A DNA stretch of 64,000 nucleotides, taken from Lasioglossum baleicum (Eukaryota > Arthropoda > Insecta > Hymenoptera > Halictidae). Shown here piece after piece: positions 13,099 through 24,987 of this stretch. Below the pieces are notes generated by a model. It was not told the origin of the DNA. It made no database searches and saw only the letters and a list, made by a program, of their open reading frames with translations. The stretch is from NCBI RefSeq assembly GCF_051020765.1, contig NW_027469122.1, positions 434,001-498,000 on the forward strand, given 5' to 3'. The translations under genes and the position numbers were made by a program. Positions within the stretch are counted from its first letter, which is position 1. Every line of letters begins with the position of its first letter.

Positions 13099-15635
13099 GT
13101 TGCCGCTGCAGCGTCAGGATCTCGAATGATCTACTGTTCCAAATTTTGGGTTTATATACCCTTGGTTACGGTTGATCGCCTGTTCCGGTTTGGTGACCCG
13201 ACCAATCAGGATCGAGCTCGGATGAATTTATGTTTGTCATTGTTATGTTAACTTGCTGTTGAGTGCACGCATCAGGAAATAAATTGTTGAATTTGTTTGC
13301 CGCATATCAAACTCCAGGGAAATGTTTCTGTTTGGAATACCTTATGAAAATGTTTCATTTTGGAATACGCCATGAAATATGTAGATAACATAAATTTACA
13401 TCTCAAGATGTTTTCTTTCAATGACATAGGGAGTGGTATAGGTATGATATTTAACCTACCGTCGGGCGCAGCGGTGCTAGGAGATACATCAATCACTATT
13501 TTGTGTAGTGTGATACATCCTTAAGCGGCGCAAACCCCTAGCTACTAGTCGCTTAATGTAAATGCTGTAATGTTGATTAGTTTTACATTTCAGAGACTCA
13601 TTGTCTTAACCCTCATACGCTCCTCAAGAATATTTTCCTCAATCCGCGAATGGTTCGTAAGTCGGTCCGGATTGAGATCAGCTTGAGCCCAACGCTAGAT
13701 TTCTAAAAAACGCGCGGAAATTGCGTAACAGCAACGGAGGAAATTAAGGGGCCGCCACACCGGTTAGGGAAACTAAATTCCTCAATTTCGAACAAATTTC
13801 GGATCTTATGGTTAGGACAGAGACGGAACGAAGCTAGCAGCCACTAGTGCGATAAAGATGGTACATTAGATAGAAGTCCAGACTTTGTAAACTCAAACGT
13901 CGAAAAAAACTTCTTTTTTATATTGATGTTCCCTGACACCCCCCCGCGGAGAGGGGAAATTAGTTTAGACTGCCCCGAGGCCGACAAAACCCCCCGACCC
14001 GCTAGGTCATACCGGGAGTTTTGAGGGAATCAGAGTCAATCACAGTTCTGAACTAAAAAGAGAGGAAATTCTGGTGGAGGACAGGCGCAAAGTTTAGTAT
14101 TTTGTTCCTACGACCCCTGAGTAGGGTGTCATTTGAAAGAGCTCGGGAAGAGGTATTGAGCCTCATAGGCTAGGAGCGCCTCCGAGGTCATCCGAAGGGC
14201 GTATAGCGTTTCTCGTAAATTAGAAAAGTTCTGTATGTATTTGGAGTCGCGAGGGCATTAGGATCTCTATCCCGAGGTCAGAGTGGAGGTGCCTTTGACT
14301 TTGAAAATTCTGACAAAGCCAAAGGTCTTGGAAACCTTTTTCAGATTTTCAAGGTCAAGGTCAAAGTCAGAGGTGCAGGCGGGATCAGGAACCTCCCCCG
14401 AAGGTCGCCATATAAATTTGCGGTGTCGAGCGACAACAAGTAGTGAAAAATGGCATAGAATAGGTTAATTTAGCAATTAAGGATTTAGATTTTAGGCTGC
14501 GTGCGGATAGGAATAGTATTAAACGGTTAGATTTAAGAGTGCGGTTTCAATGTTTCATATAGTTTGGATTGACATCTGTAAGGAAAAAATAAAATCCAGG
14601 TTAGGTTAATTTTTATTAAAATTGATTATAAAAAAAAGGGACCACAATTACGATTATGAAATTTCGTGCGCGCCAAAGAACTGTGTTTACGGAATCTTTA
14701 AATGGACACAAAATAAATGACCCCCGCCGATTATGAATACGAAATTTCGAAAAAAAAATTATTCTGTAAATGTTACGCGTTACACTTGTGTTATATGATT
14801 ACGAAATATTGCAAAAAAATCGATTGTCACGATAAAATTTTGGTAACAAAGGCGATCTAGATTGGGCGCCGAAAAAAGAAGGTTCGAGAAGAAGTATCAA
14901 AAGCTCTCATGATTTATTTAAACATATTTCAACGAATTGCAGCAATGTAGTACGTCATTTGTAATGAAAGATTATTTGATGTTATAGGATCGGATTTTTC
15001 CAAGATCCCTGTTTCTGATCACAGACACTCTGTTAAACTGAAGCACTTCAATTTAACATGCACTATTTCATATATTGGATGATAGCAAAAGCTCATACTC
15101 AATTTACCTCGTGAACTTGTCTGAAACTAAACGTGCAACTTCTACGGAAAATTAAATCACAGGTTGTAAACTGTTCGGAGACAATTATAGAAAACAGAGT
15201 TACAGACTATATAATTGATTAATAAAACTGTTATTTATCCCAAATAGGGTACGAACTTTTGCAAACACATTACTAATACATTGCGTTTAGTAATACATTA
15301 TTGGCTAACGATTGAAGGCTGTTAAAGGATCTAGTAAAGAATCATTGGTCATGGACTTTAGAAAATGACGAAAATATATTATATCTTAAATATAAACATA
15401 TTATTAATATATTCAACGAAAAATATCCTGCATCGCTTATGGGAAGCAGTAGTTAGATTTTAAAAAAAAATACTGTCCACACTTGGACATCAGTCAATTA
15501 CACATATAGGGGAAAATTATAACAAGATTTTCTTGTGGTCAAACAATGGATTATATGTACTTACTTAGACTACATTATCCTAACAACTAGTCAATTTACT
15601 CATAAGAGCACGTCAAGATAAAATTGACTAACATC

Positions 15636-16069
15636 TTACATTCTAATACATCTACTACGCCTCGAAGTTATTGAACCCACGCTCGCCACACTCTGCACTG
15701 GATTTCGAGGAATTTTTCGAACCACTCCAGTTTTGGTTCTGACGAAGGAACAACTCTTCTCACCTGTGCAGGAATTATTAGATCCCTCTGTACAATCGTT
15801 CTCGGCTCATCCACAGCTTCCCCTAGAAAACGTTCATTCATTATCCGCATTGCACGTTGCTTATGATGCCTAGTGGTTTGTCTTAGGATCTTGTCTGCCC
15901 TACAGACATTTAACCATTTCCGTGACACTTGAGCAGCGCAAAGCAGAGACTTAGGCTCCAACTTGCGTAGAATCAGCTGGGATATCTCCGGCGGGAGTTC
16001 AGAAATGAAATCCAACTTGGCTGGTTCCAGTAGTCCTAGCGCACGAAGGAAAGACCTGAAGAACTCCAT
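15636..16069 (-). pseudogene. F-box ORF, unit 6, frameshifted
   Basis: Glu79 is intact here, but one A is missing from an A-run at about 15,745 (GACGAAGG instead of GACGAAAGG). The frame is lost after about residue 109 and ends at 15,668 after 133 codons, with an unrelated C-terminus. Ala66Thr is private. The unit sits at the border between the nonsense block (units 1 to 5) and the intact block (units 7 to 17). Confidence 0.7.
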
Positions 16070-18441
16070 GTTGCCGCTGCAGCGTCAGGATCTCGAATGA
16101 TCTACTGTTCCAAATTTTGGGTTTATATACCCTTGGTTACGGTTGATCGCCTGTTCCGGTTTGGTGACCCGACCAATCAGGATCGAGCTCGGATGAATTT
16201 ATGTTTGTCATTGTTATGTTAACTTGCTGTTGAGTGCACGCATCAGGAAATAAATTGTTGAATTTGTTTGCCGCATATCAAACTCTAGGGAAATGTTTCT
16301 GTTTGGAATACCTTATGAAAATGTTTCATTTTGGAATACGCCATGAAATATGTAGATAACATAAATTTACATCTCAAGATGTTTTCTTTCAATGACATAG
16401 GGAGTGGTATAGGTATGATATTTAACCTACCGTCGGGCGCAGCGGTGCTAGGAGATACATCAATCACTATTTTGTGCAGTGTGATACATCCTTAAGCGGC
16501 GCAAACCCCTAGCTACTAGTCGCTTAATGTAAATGCTGTAATGTTGTTTAGTTTTACATTTCAGAGACTCATTGTCTTAACCCTCATACGCTCCTCAAGA
16601 ATATTTTCCTCAATCCGCGAATGGTTCGTAAGTCGGTCCGGATTGAGATCAGCTTGAGCCCAACGCTAGATTTCTAAAAACCGCGCGGAAATTGCGTAAC
16701 AGCAACGGAGGAAATTAAGGGGCCGCCACACCGCTTAGGGAAACTAAATTCCTCAATTTCGAACAAATTTCGGATCTTATGGTTAGGACAGAGACGGAAC
16801 GAAGCTAGCAGCCACTAGTGCGATAAAGATGGTACATTAGCTAGAAGTCCAGACTTTGTAAACTCAAACGTCGAAAAAAACTTCTTTTTTATATTGATGT
16901 TCCCTGACACCCCCCCGCGGAGAGGGGAAATTAGTTTAGATTGCCCCGAGGCCGACAAAACCCCCGGACCCGCTAGGTCATACCGGGAGTTTTGAGGGAA
17001 TCAGAGTCAATCACAGTTCTGAACTAAAAAGAGAGGAAATTCTGGTGGAGGACAGGCGCAAAGTTTAGTATTTTGTTCCTACCACCCCTGAGTAGGGTGT
17101 CATTTGAAAGAGCTCGGGAAGAGGTATTGAGCCTCATAGGCTAGGAGCGCCTCCGAGGTCATCCGAAGGGCGTATAGCGTTTCTCGTAAATTAGAAAAGT
17201 TCTGTATGTATTTGGAGTCGCGAGGGCATTAGGATCTCTATCCCGAGGTCAGAGTGGAGGTGCCTTTGACTTTGAAAATTCTGACAAAGCCAAAGGTCTT
17301 GGAAACCTTTTTCAGATTTTGAAGGTCAAGGTCAAGGTCAAAGGTGCAGGCGGGATCAGGAACCTCCCCCGAAGGTCGCCATATAAATTTGCGGTGTCGA
17401 GCGACAACAAGTAGTGAAAAATGGCATAGAATAGGTTAATTTAGCAATTAAGGATTTAGGTTTTAGGCTGCGTGCGGATAGGAATAGTGTTAAACGGTTA
17501 GATTTAAGAGTGCGGTTTCAATGTTTCATATAGTTTGGATTGACATCTGTAAGGAAAAAATAAAATCCAGGTCAGGTTAATTTTTATTAAAATTGATTAT
17601 AAAAAAAGGGACCACAATTACGATTATGAAATTTCGCGCGCGCCAAAGAACTGTGTTTACGGAACCTTTAAATGGACACAAAATAAATGACCCCCGCCGA
17701 TTATGAATACGAAATTTCGAAAAAAAAAATTTTCTGTAAATGTTACGCGTTACACTTGTGTTATATGATTACGAAATATTGCAAAAAAATCGATTGTCAC
17801 GATAAAATTTTGGTAACAAAGGCGATCTAGATTGGGCGCCGAAAAAAGAAGGTTCGAGAAGAAGTATCAAAAGCTCTCATGATTTATTTAAACATATTTC
17901 AACGAATTGCAGCAATGTATTACGTCATTTGTAATGAAAGATTATTTGATGTTATAGGATCGGATTTTTCCAAGATCCCTGTTTCTGATCACAGACACTG
18001 TGTTAAACTGAAGCACTTCAATTTAACATGCACTATTTCATATATTGGATGATTGCAAAAGGTCATACTCAATTTACCTCGTGAACTTGTCTGAAACTAA
18101 ACGTGAACTTCTACGGAAAAGGAAATCACAGGTTGTAAAATGTTCGGAGACAATTATAGAAAACAGAGTTACAGACTATATAATTGATTAATAAAACTGT
18201 TATTTATCCCAAATAGGGTACGAACTTTTGCAAACACATTACTAATACATTACGTTTAGTAATACGTTATTGGCTAACGATTGAAGGCTGTTAAAGGATC
18301 TGGTAAAGAATCATTGGTCATGGACTTTAGAAAATGACGAAAAGATATTATATCTTAAATATAAACATATTATTAATATATTCAACGAAAAATATCCTGC
18401 ATCGCTTATGGGAAGCAGTAGTTAGATTTTTAAAAAAATAC

Positions 18442-18457
18442 TGTCCACACTTGGACA
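18442..18457 (-). other. Second hairpin with T-run, ~150 nt downstream of the F-box stop
   Basis: TGTCCA / TGGACA form a perfect 6 bp stem with a 4 nt loop. On the sense (minus) strand the stem is followed closely by a run of 7 T. A stem plus T-run can arise by chance in AT-rich DNA, so a role in RNA 3' ends is only a possibility. It is present in the other units inspected, for example 624-639. Confidence 0.3.
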
Positions 18458-18555
18458 TCAGTCAATTATACATATAGGGGAAAATTATAACAAGATTTTC
18501 TTGTGGTCAAACAATGGATTATATGTACTTACTTAGACTACATTATCCTAACAAC

Positions 18556-18598
18556 TAGTCAATTTACTCATAAGAGCACGTCAAGATAAAATTGACTA
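18556..18598 (-). other. Hairpin 5 nt after the F-box stop codon
   Basis: TAGTCAATTT (18,556-18,565) and AAATTGACTA (18,589-18,598) form a perfect 10 bp inverted repeat with a 23 nt loop. On the sense strand it starts 5 nt after the TAA at 18,606-18,604. The same structure is at 738-780 in unit 1. Several units have CAATTC in one arm (for example units 9 to 11), which costs one pair. It could be a 3' UTR stem-loop; it does not resemble the histone stem-loop. Confidence 0.5.
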
Positions 18599-18603
18599 AC
18601 ATC

Positions 18604-19038
18604 TTACATTCTAATACATCTACTACGCCTCGAAGTTATTGAACCCACGCTCGCCACACTCTGCACTGGATTTCGAGGAATTTTTCGAACCACTCCAGTT
18701 TTGGTTCTGACGAAAGGAACAACTCTTCTCACCTGTGCAGGAATTATTAGATCCCTCTGTACAATCGTTCTCGGCTCATCCACAGCTTCCCCTAGAAAAC
18801 GTTCATTCATTATCCGCATTGCACGTTGCTTATGATGCCTAGCGGTTTGTCTTAGGATCTTGTCCGCCCTACAGACATTTAACCATTTCCGTGACACTTG
18901 AGCAGCGCAAAGCAGAGACTTAGGCTCCAACTTGCGTAGAATCAGCTGGGATATCTCCGGCGGGAGTTCAGAAATGAAATCCAACTTGGCAGGTTCCAGT
19001 AGTCCTAGCGCACGGAGGAAAGACCTGAAGAACTCCAT
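18604..19038 (-). CDS. Small F-box protein, 144 aa (unit 7, reference copy)
   Basis: The product has an F-box at about residues 23 to 66: a Leu-Pro-Pro-Glu-Ile start, an Ile-Leu-Arg-Lys-Leu helix, a Ser-Leu-Leu-Cys-Ala-Ala segment and Val-Ser-Arg-Lys-Trp in place of the usual Val-Cys-Arg-x-Trp. F-boxes bind Skp1 and bring substrates to SCF ubiquitin ligases. No WD40, leucine-rich or other substrate-binding domain follows; residues 80 to 144 are basic and Ser/Arg-rich, with one Cys near the end. The start is the first ATG, about 29 nt after a predicted initiator. The Val-Ser-x-x-Trp followed by a basic helix is faintly like the F-box of the Emi1/FBXO5 family, but no zinc-binding region is present, so I do not assign it. 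It is intronless and may be an amplified, retrocopied or truncated gene. Expression is untested. Confidence 0.72.
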   Translation of the reverse strand: MEFFRSFLRALGLLEPAKLDFISELPPEISQLILRKLEPKSLLCAAQVSRKWLNVCRADKILRQTARHHKQRAMRIMNERFLGEAVDEPRTIVQRDLIIPAQVRRVVPFVRTKTGVVRKIPRNPVQSVASVGSITSRRSRCIRM

Positions 19039-19063
19039 GTTGCCGTTGCAGCGTCAGGATCTC

Positions 19064-19098
19064 GAATGATCTACTGTTCCAAATTTTGGGTTTATATA
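19064..19098 (-). promoter_or_regulatory. Core promoter of the F-box gene: TATA plus initiator (unit 7)
   Basis: On the minus strand a TATATAAA box (plus-strand 19,091-19,098) is followed by TCATTC (19,069 down to 19,064), which fits the arthropod initiator TCAKTY. The first T of the TATA lies 31 bases from the initiator A, the canonical spacing. The predicted 5' leader is 29 nt. Relative to the last base X of each ORF, the initiator is at X+26 to X+31 and the TATA at X+53 to X+60 in the units checked. Motifs and spacing are seen; promoter activity is inferred. Confidence 0.6.
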
Positions 19099-21578
19099 CC
19101 CTTGGTTACGGTTGATCGCCTGTTCCGGTTCGGTGACCCGACCAATCAGGATCGAGCTCGGATGAATTTATGTTTGTCATTGTTATGTTAACTTGCTGTT
19201 GAGTGCACGCATCTGGAAATAAATCGTTGAATTTGTTTGCCGTATATCAAACTCTAGGGAAATGTTCCTGTTAGGAATACCTTATGAAAATGTTTCATTT
19301 TGGAATACGCCATGAAATATGTAGATAACATAAATTTACATCTTAAGATGTTTTCTTTCAATGACATAGGGAGTGGTATAGGTATGATGTTTAACCCACC
19401 GTCGGACGGAGCGGTTCTAGGAGATACATCATTCACTATTTTGTGCAGTGTGATACATCCTTAAGCGGCGCGAACCCCTGGCCACTAGTAGCTTAATGTA
19501 AATGCTGTAATGTTGATTAGTTTTACATATCAGAGACACATTGTATTAACCCTCATACGCTCCTCAAGAATATTTTCCTCAATCCGCGAGTTTGTTCGTA
19601 AGTCGGTCCGGATTGAGATCAGCTTGAGCCCAACGCTAGATTTCTAAAAACCGCGCGGAAATTGCGTAACAGCAACGGAGGAAATTAAGGGGCCGCCACA
19701 CCGCTTAGGGAAACTAAATTCCTCAATTTCGAACAAATTTCGGATCTTATGGTTAGGACAGAGACGGAACGATGCTAGCAGCCACTAGTGCGATAAAGAT
19801 GGTACATTAGATAGAAGTCCAGACTTTGTAAACTCAAACGTCGAAAAAAAACTTCTTTTTTATATTGATGTTCCCTGACACCCCCCCCCCCGCGGAGAGG
19901 GGAAATTAGTTTAGATTGCCCCGAGGCCGACAAAACCCCCCGACCCGCTAGGTCATACCGGGAGTTTTGAGGGAATCAGAGTCAATCTCAGTCCTGAACT
20001 AAAAAGAGAGGAAATTCTGGTGGAGGACAGGCGCAAAGTTTAGTATTTTGATCCTACCACCCCCGAGTAGGGTGTCATTTGAAAGAGCTCGGGAAGAGGT
20101 ATTGAGCCTCATAGGCTAGGAGCGCCTCCGAGGTCATCCGAAGGGCGTATAGCGTTTCTCGTAAATTAGAAAAGTTCTGTATGTATCTGGAGTCGCGAGG
20201 GCATTAGGATCTCGATCCCGAGGTCAGAGTGGAGGTGCCTTTGACTTTGAAACTTCTGACAAAGCCAAAGGTCTTGGAAATCTTTTTCAGATTTTCAAGG
20301 TCAAGGTCAAGGTCAAAGGTGCTGGTGGGAGCAGGAACCTCCCCCGAAGGTCGCCATATAAATTTGCGGTGTCGAGCGACAAAAAGTAGTGAAAAATGGC
20401 ATAGAATAGGTTAATTTAGCAATTAAGGATTTAGGTTTTAGGCTGCGTGCGGATAGGAATAGTGTTAAACGGTTAGATTTAAGAGTGCGGTTTCAATGTT
20501 TCATATAGTTTGGATTGACATCTGTAAGGAAAAAATAAAATCCAGGTCAGGTTAATTTTTATTAAAATTGATTATAAAAAAAGGGACCACAATTACGATT
20601 ATGAAATTTCGCGCGCGCCAAAGAACTGTGTTTACGGAACCTTTAAATGGACACAAAATAAATGACCCCCGCCGATTATGAATACGAAATTTCGAAAAAA
20701 AAAATTTTCTGTAAATGTTACGCGTTACACTTGTGTTATATGATTACGAAATATTGCAAAAAAATCGATTGTCACGATAAAATTTTGGTAACAAAGGCGA
20801 TCTAGATTGGGCGCCGAAAAAAGAAGGTTCGAGAAGAAGTATCAAAAGCTCTCATGATTTATTTAAACATATTTCAACGAATTGCAGCAATGTATTACGT
20901 CATTTGTAATGAAAGATTATTTGATGTTATAGGATCGGATTTTTCCAAGATCCCTGTTTCTGATCACAGACACTGTGTTAAACTGAAGCACTTCAATTTA
21001 ACATGCACTATTTCATATATTGGATGATTGCAAAAGGTCATACTCAATTTACCTCGTGAACTTGTCTGAAACTAAACGTGAACTTCTACGGAAAAGGAAA
21101 TCACAGGTTGTAAAATGTTCGGAGACAATTATAGAAAACAGAGTTACAGACTATATAATTGATTAATAAAACTGTTATTTATCCCAAATAGGGTACGAAC
21201 TTTTGCAAACACATTACTAATACATTACGTTTAGTAATACGTTATTGGCTAACGATTGAAGGCTGTTAAAGGATCTGGTAAAGAATCATTGGTCATGGAC
21301 TTTAGAAAATGACGAAAAGATATTATATCTTAAATATAAACATATTATTAATATATTCAACGAAAAATATCCTGCATCGCTTATGGGAAGCAGTAGTTAG
21401 ATTTTTAAAAAAATACTGTCCACACTTGGACATCAGTCAATTATACATATAGGGGAAAATTATAACAAGATTTTCTTGTGGTCAAACAATGGATTATATG
21501 TACTTACTTAGACTACATTATCCTAACAACTAGTCAATTTACTCATAAGAGCACGTCAAGATAAAATTGACTAACATC

Positions 21579-22013
21579 TTACATTCTAATACATCTACTA
21601 CGCCTCGAAGTTATTGAACCCACGCTCGCCACACTCTGCACTGGATTTCGAGGAATTTTTCGAACCACTCCAGTTTTGGTTCTGACGAAAGGAACAACTC
21701 TTCTCACCTGTGCAGGAATTATTAGATCCCTCTGTACAATCGTTCTCGGCTCATCCACAGCTTCCCCTAGAAAACGTTCATTCATTATCCGCATTGCACG
21801 TTGCTTATGATGCCTAGCGGTTTGTCTTAGGATCTTGTCCGCCCTACAGACATTTAACCATTTCCGTGACACTTGAGCAGCGCAAAGCAGAGACTTAGGC
21901 TCCAACTTGCGTAGAATCAGCTGGGATATCTCCGGCGGGAGTTCAGAAATGAAATCCAACTTGGCAGGTTCCAGTAGTCCTAGCGCACGGAGGAAAGACC
22001 TGAAGAACTCCAT
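21579..22013 (-). CDS. Small F-box protein, 144 aa (unit 8)
   Basis: The protein is identical to the unit 7 copy. The surrounding units 7 and 8 are also almost identical over their full length, so this is a very recent duplication or conversion. Confidence 0.7.
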   Translation of the reverse strand: MEFFRSFLRALGLLEPAKLDFISELPPEISQLILRKLEPKSLLCAAQVSRKWLNVCRADKILRQTARHHKQRAMRIMNERFLGEAVDEPRTIVQRDLIIPAQVRRVVPFVRTKTGVVRKIPRNPVQSVASVGSITSRRSRCIRM

Positions 22014-24552
22014 GTTGCCGTTGCAGCGTCAGGATCTCGAATGATCTACTGTTCCAAATTTTGGGTTTATATACCCTTGGTTACGGTTGATCGCCTGTTC
22101 CGGTTCGGTGACCCGACCAATCAGGATCGAGCTCGGATGAATTTATGTTTGTCATTGTTATGTTAACTTGCTGTTGAGTGCACGCATCTGGAAATAAATC
22201 GTTGAATTTGTTTGCCGTATATCAAACTCTAGGGAAATGTTCCTGTTAGGAATACCTTATGAAAATGTTTCATTTTGGAATACGCCATGAAATATGTAGA
22301 TAACATAAATTTACATCTTAAGATGTTTTCTTTCAATGACATAGGGAGTGGTATAGGTATGATGTTTAACCCACCGTCGGACGGAGCGGTTCTAGGAGAT
22401 ACATCATTCACTATTTTGTGCAGTGTGATACATCCTTAAGCGGCGCGAACCCCTGGCCACTAGTAGCTTAATGTAAATGCTGTAATGTTGATTAGTTTTA
22501 CATATCAGAGACACATTGTATTAACCCTCATACGCTCCTCAAGAATATTTTCCTCAATCCGCGAGTTTGTTCGTAAGTCGGTCCGGATTGAGATCAGCTT
22601 GAGCCCAACGCTAGATTTCTAAAAACCGCGCGGAAATTGCGTAACAGCAACGGAGGAAATTAAGGGGCCGCCACACCGCTTAGGGAAACTAAATTCCTCA
22701 ATTTCGAACAAATTTCGGATCTTATGGTTAGGACAGAGACGGAACGATGCTAGCAGCCACTAGTGCGATAAAGATGGTACATTAGATAGAAGTCCAGACT
22801 TTGTAAACTCAAACGTCGAAAAAAAACTTCTTTTTTATATTGATGTTCCCTGACACCCCCCCCCCGCGGAGAGGGGAAATTAGTTTAGATTGCCCCGAGG
22901 CCGACAAAACCCCCCGACCCGCTAGGTCATACCGGGAGTTTTGAGGGAATCAGAGTCAATCTCAGTCCTGAACTAAAAAGAGAGGAAATTCTGGTGGAGG
23001 ACAGGCGCAAAGTTTAGTATTTTGATCCTACCACCCCCGAGTAGGGTGTCATTTGAAAGAGCTTGGGAAGAGGTATTGAGCCTCATAGGCTAGGAGCGCC
23101 TCCGAGGTCATCCGAAGGGCGTATAGCGTTTCTCGTAAATTAGAAAAGTTCTGTATGTATTTGGAGTCGCGAGGGCATTAGGATCTCGATCCCGAGGTCA
23201 GAGTGGAGGTGCCTTTGACTTTGAAACTTCTGACAAAGCCAAAGGTCTTGGAAATCTTTTTCAGATTTTCAAGGTCAAGGTCAAGGTCAAAGGTGCTGGC
23301 GGGATCAGGAACCTCCCCCGAAGGTCGCCATATAAATTTGCGGTGTCGAGCGACAAAAAGTAGTGAAAAATGGCATAGAATAGGTTAATTTAGCAATTAA
23401 GGATTTAGGTTTTAGGCTGCGTGCGGATAGGAATAGTGTTAAACGGTTAGATTTAAGAGTGCGGTTTCAATGTTTCATATAGTTTGGATTGACATCTGTA
23501 AGGAAAAAATAAAATCCAGGTCAGGTTAATTTTTATTAAAATTGATTATAAAAAAAGGGACCACAATTACGATTATGAAATTTCGCGCGCGCCAAAGAAC
23601 TGTGTTTACGGAACCTTTAAATGGACACAAAATAAATGACCCCCGCCGATTATGAATACGAAATTTCGAAAAAAAAATTTTTCTGTAAATGTTACGCGTT
23701 ACACTTGTGTTATATGATTACGAAATATTGCAAAAAAATCGATTGTCACGATAAAATTTTGGTAACAAAGGCGATCTAGATTGGGCGCCGAAAAAAGAAG
23801 GTTCGAGAAGAAGTATCAAAAGCTCTCATGATTTATTTAAACATATTTCAACGAATTGCAGCAATGTATTACGTCATTTGTAATGAAAGATTATTTGATG
23901 TTATAGGATCGGATTTTTCCAAGATCCCTGTTTCTGATCACAGACACTCTGTTAAACTGAAGCACTTCAATTTAGCATGCACTATTTCATATATTGGATG
24001 ATTGCAAAAGCTCATACTCAATTTACCTCGTGAACTTGTCTGAAACTAAACGTGAACTTCTACGGAAAAGGAAATCACAGGTTGTAAAATGTTCGGAGAC
24101 AATTATAGAAAACAGAGTTACAGACTATATAATTGATTAATAAAACTGTTATTTATCCCAAATAGGGTACGAACTTTTGCAAACACATTACTAATACATT
24201 ACGTTTAGTAATACGTTATTGGCTAACGATTGAAGGCTGTTAAAGGATCTGGTAAAGAATCATTGGTCATGGACTTTAGAAAATGACGAAAAGATATTAT
24301 ATCTTAAATATAAACATATTATTAATATATTCAACGAAAAATATCCTGCATCGCTTATGGGAAGCAGTAGTTAGATTTTTAAAAAAATACTGTCCACACT
24401 TGGACATCAGTCAATTATACATATAGGGGAAAATTATAACAAGATTTTCTTGTGGTCAAACAATGGATTATATGTACTTACTTAGACTACATTATCCTAA
24501 CAACTAGTCAATTCACTCATAAGAGCACGTCAAGATAAAATTGACTAACATC

Positions 24553-24987
24553 TTACATTCTAATACATCTACTACGCCTCGAAGTTATTGAACCCACGCT
24601 CGCCACACTCTGCACTGGATTTCGAGGAATTTTTCGAACCACTCCAGTTTTGGTTCTGACGAAAGGAACAACTCTTCTCACCTGTGCAGGAATTATTAGA
24701 TCCCTCTGTACAATCGTTCTCGGCTCATCCACAGCTTCCCCTAGAAAACGTTCATTCATTATCCGCATTGCACGTTGCTTATGATGCCTAGCGGTTTGTC
24801 TTAGGATCTTGTCCGCCCTACAGACATTTAACCATTTCCGTGACACTTGAGCAGCGCAAAGCAGAGACTTAGGCTCCAACTTGCGTAGAATCAGCTGGGA
24901 TATCTCCGGCGGGAGTTCAGAAATGAAATCCAACTTGGCAGGTTCCTGTAGTCCTAGCGCACGCAGGAAAGACCTGAAGAACTCCAT
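24553..24987 (-). CDS. Small F-box protein, 144 aa (unit 9)
   Basis: The frame is intact with one change from the reference, Leu14Gln, ahead of the F-box. TATA and initiator are unchanged. Confidence 0.7.
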   Translation of the reverse strand: MEFFRSFLRALGLQEPAKLDFISELPPEISQLILRKLEPKSLLCAAQVSRKWLNVCRADKILRQTARHHKQRAMRIMNERFLGEAVDEPRTIVQRDLIIPAQVRRVVPFVRTKTGVVRKIPRNPVQSVASVGSITSRRSRCIRM

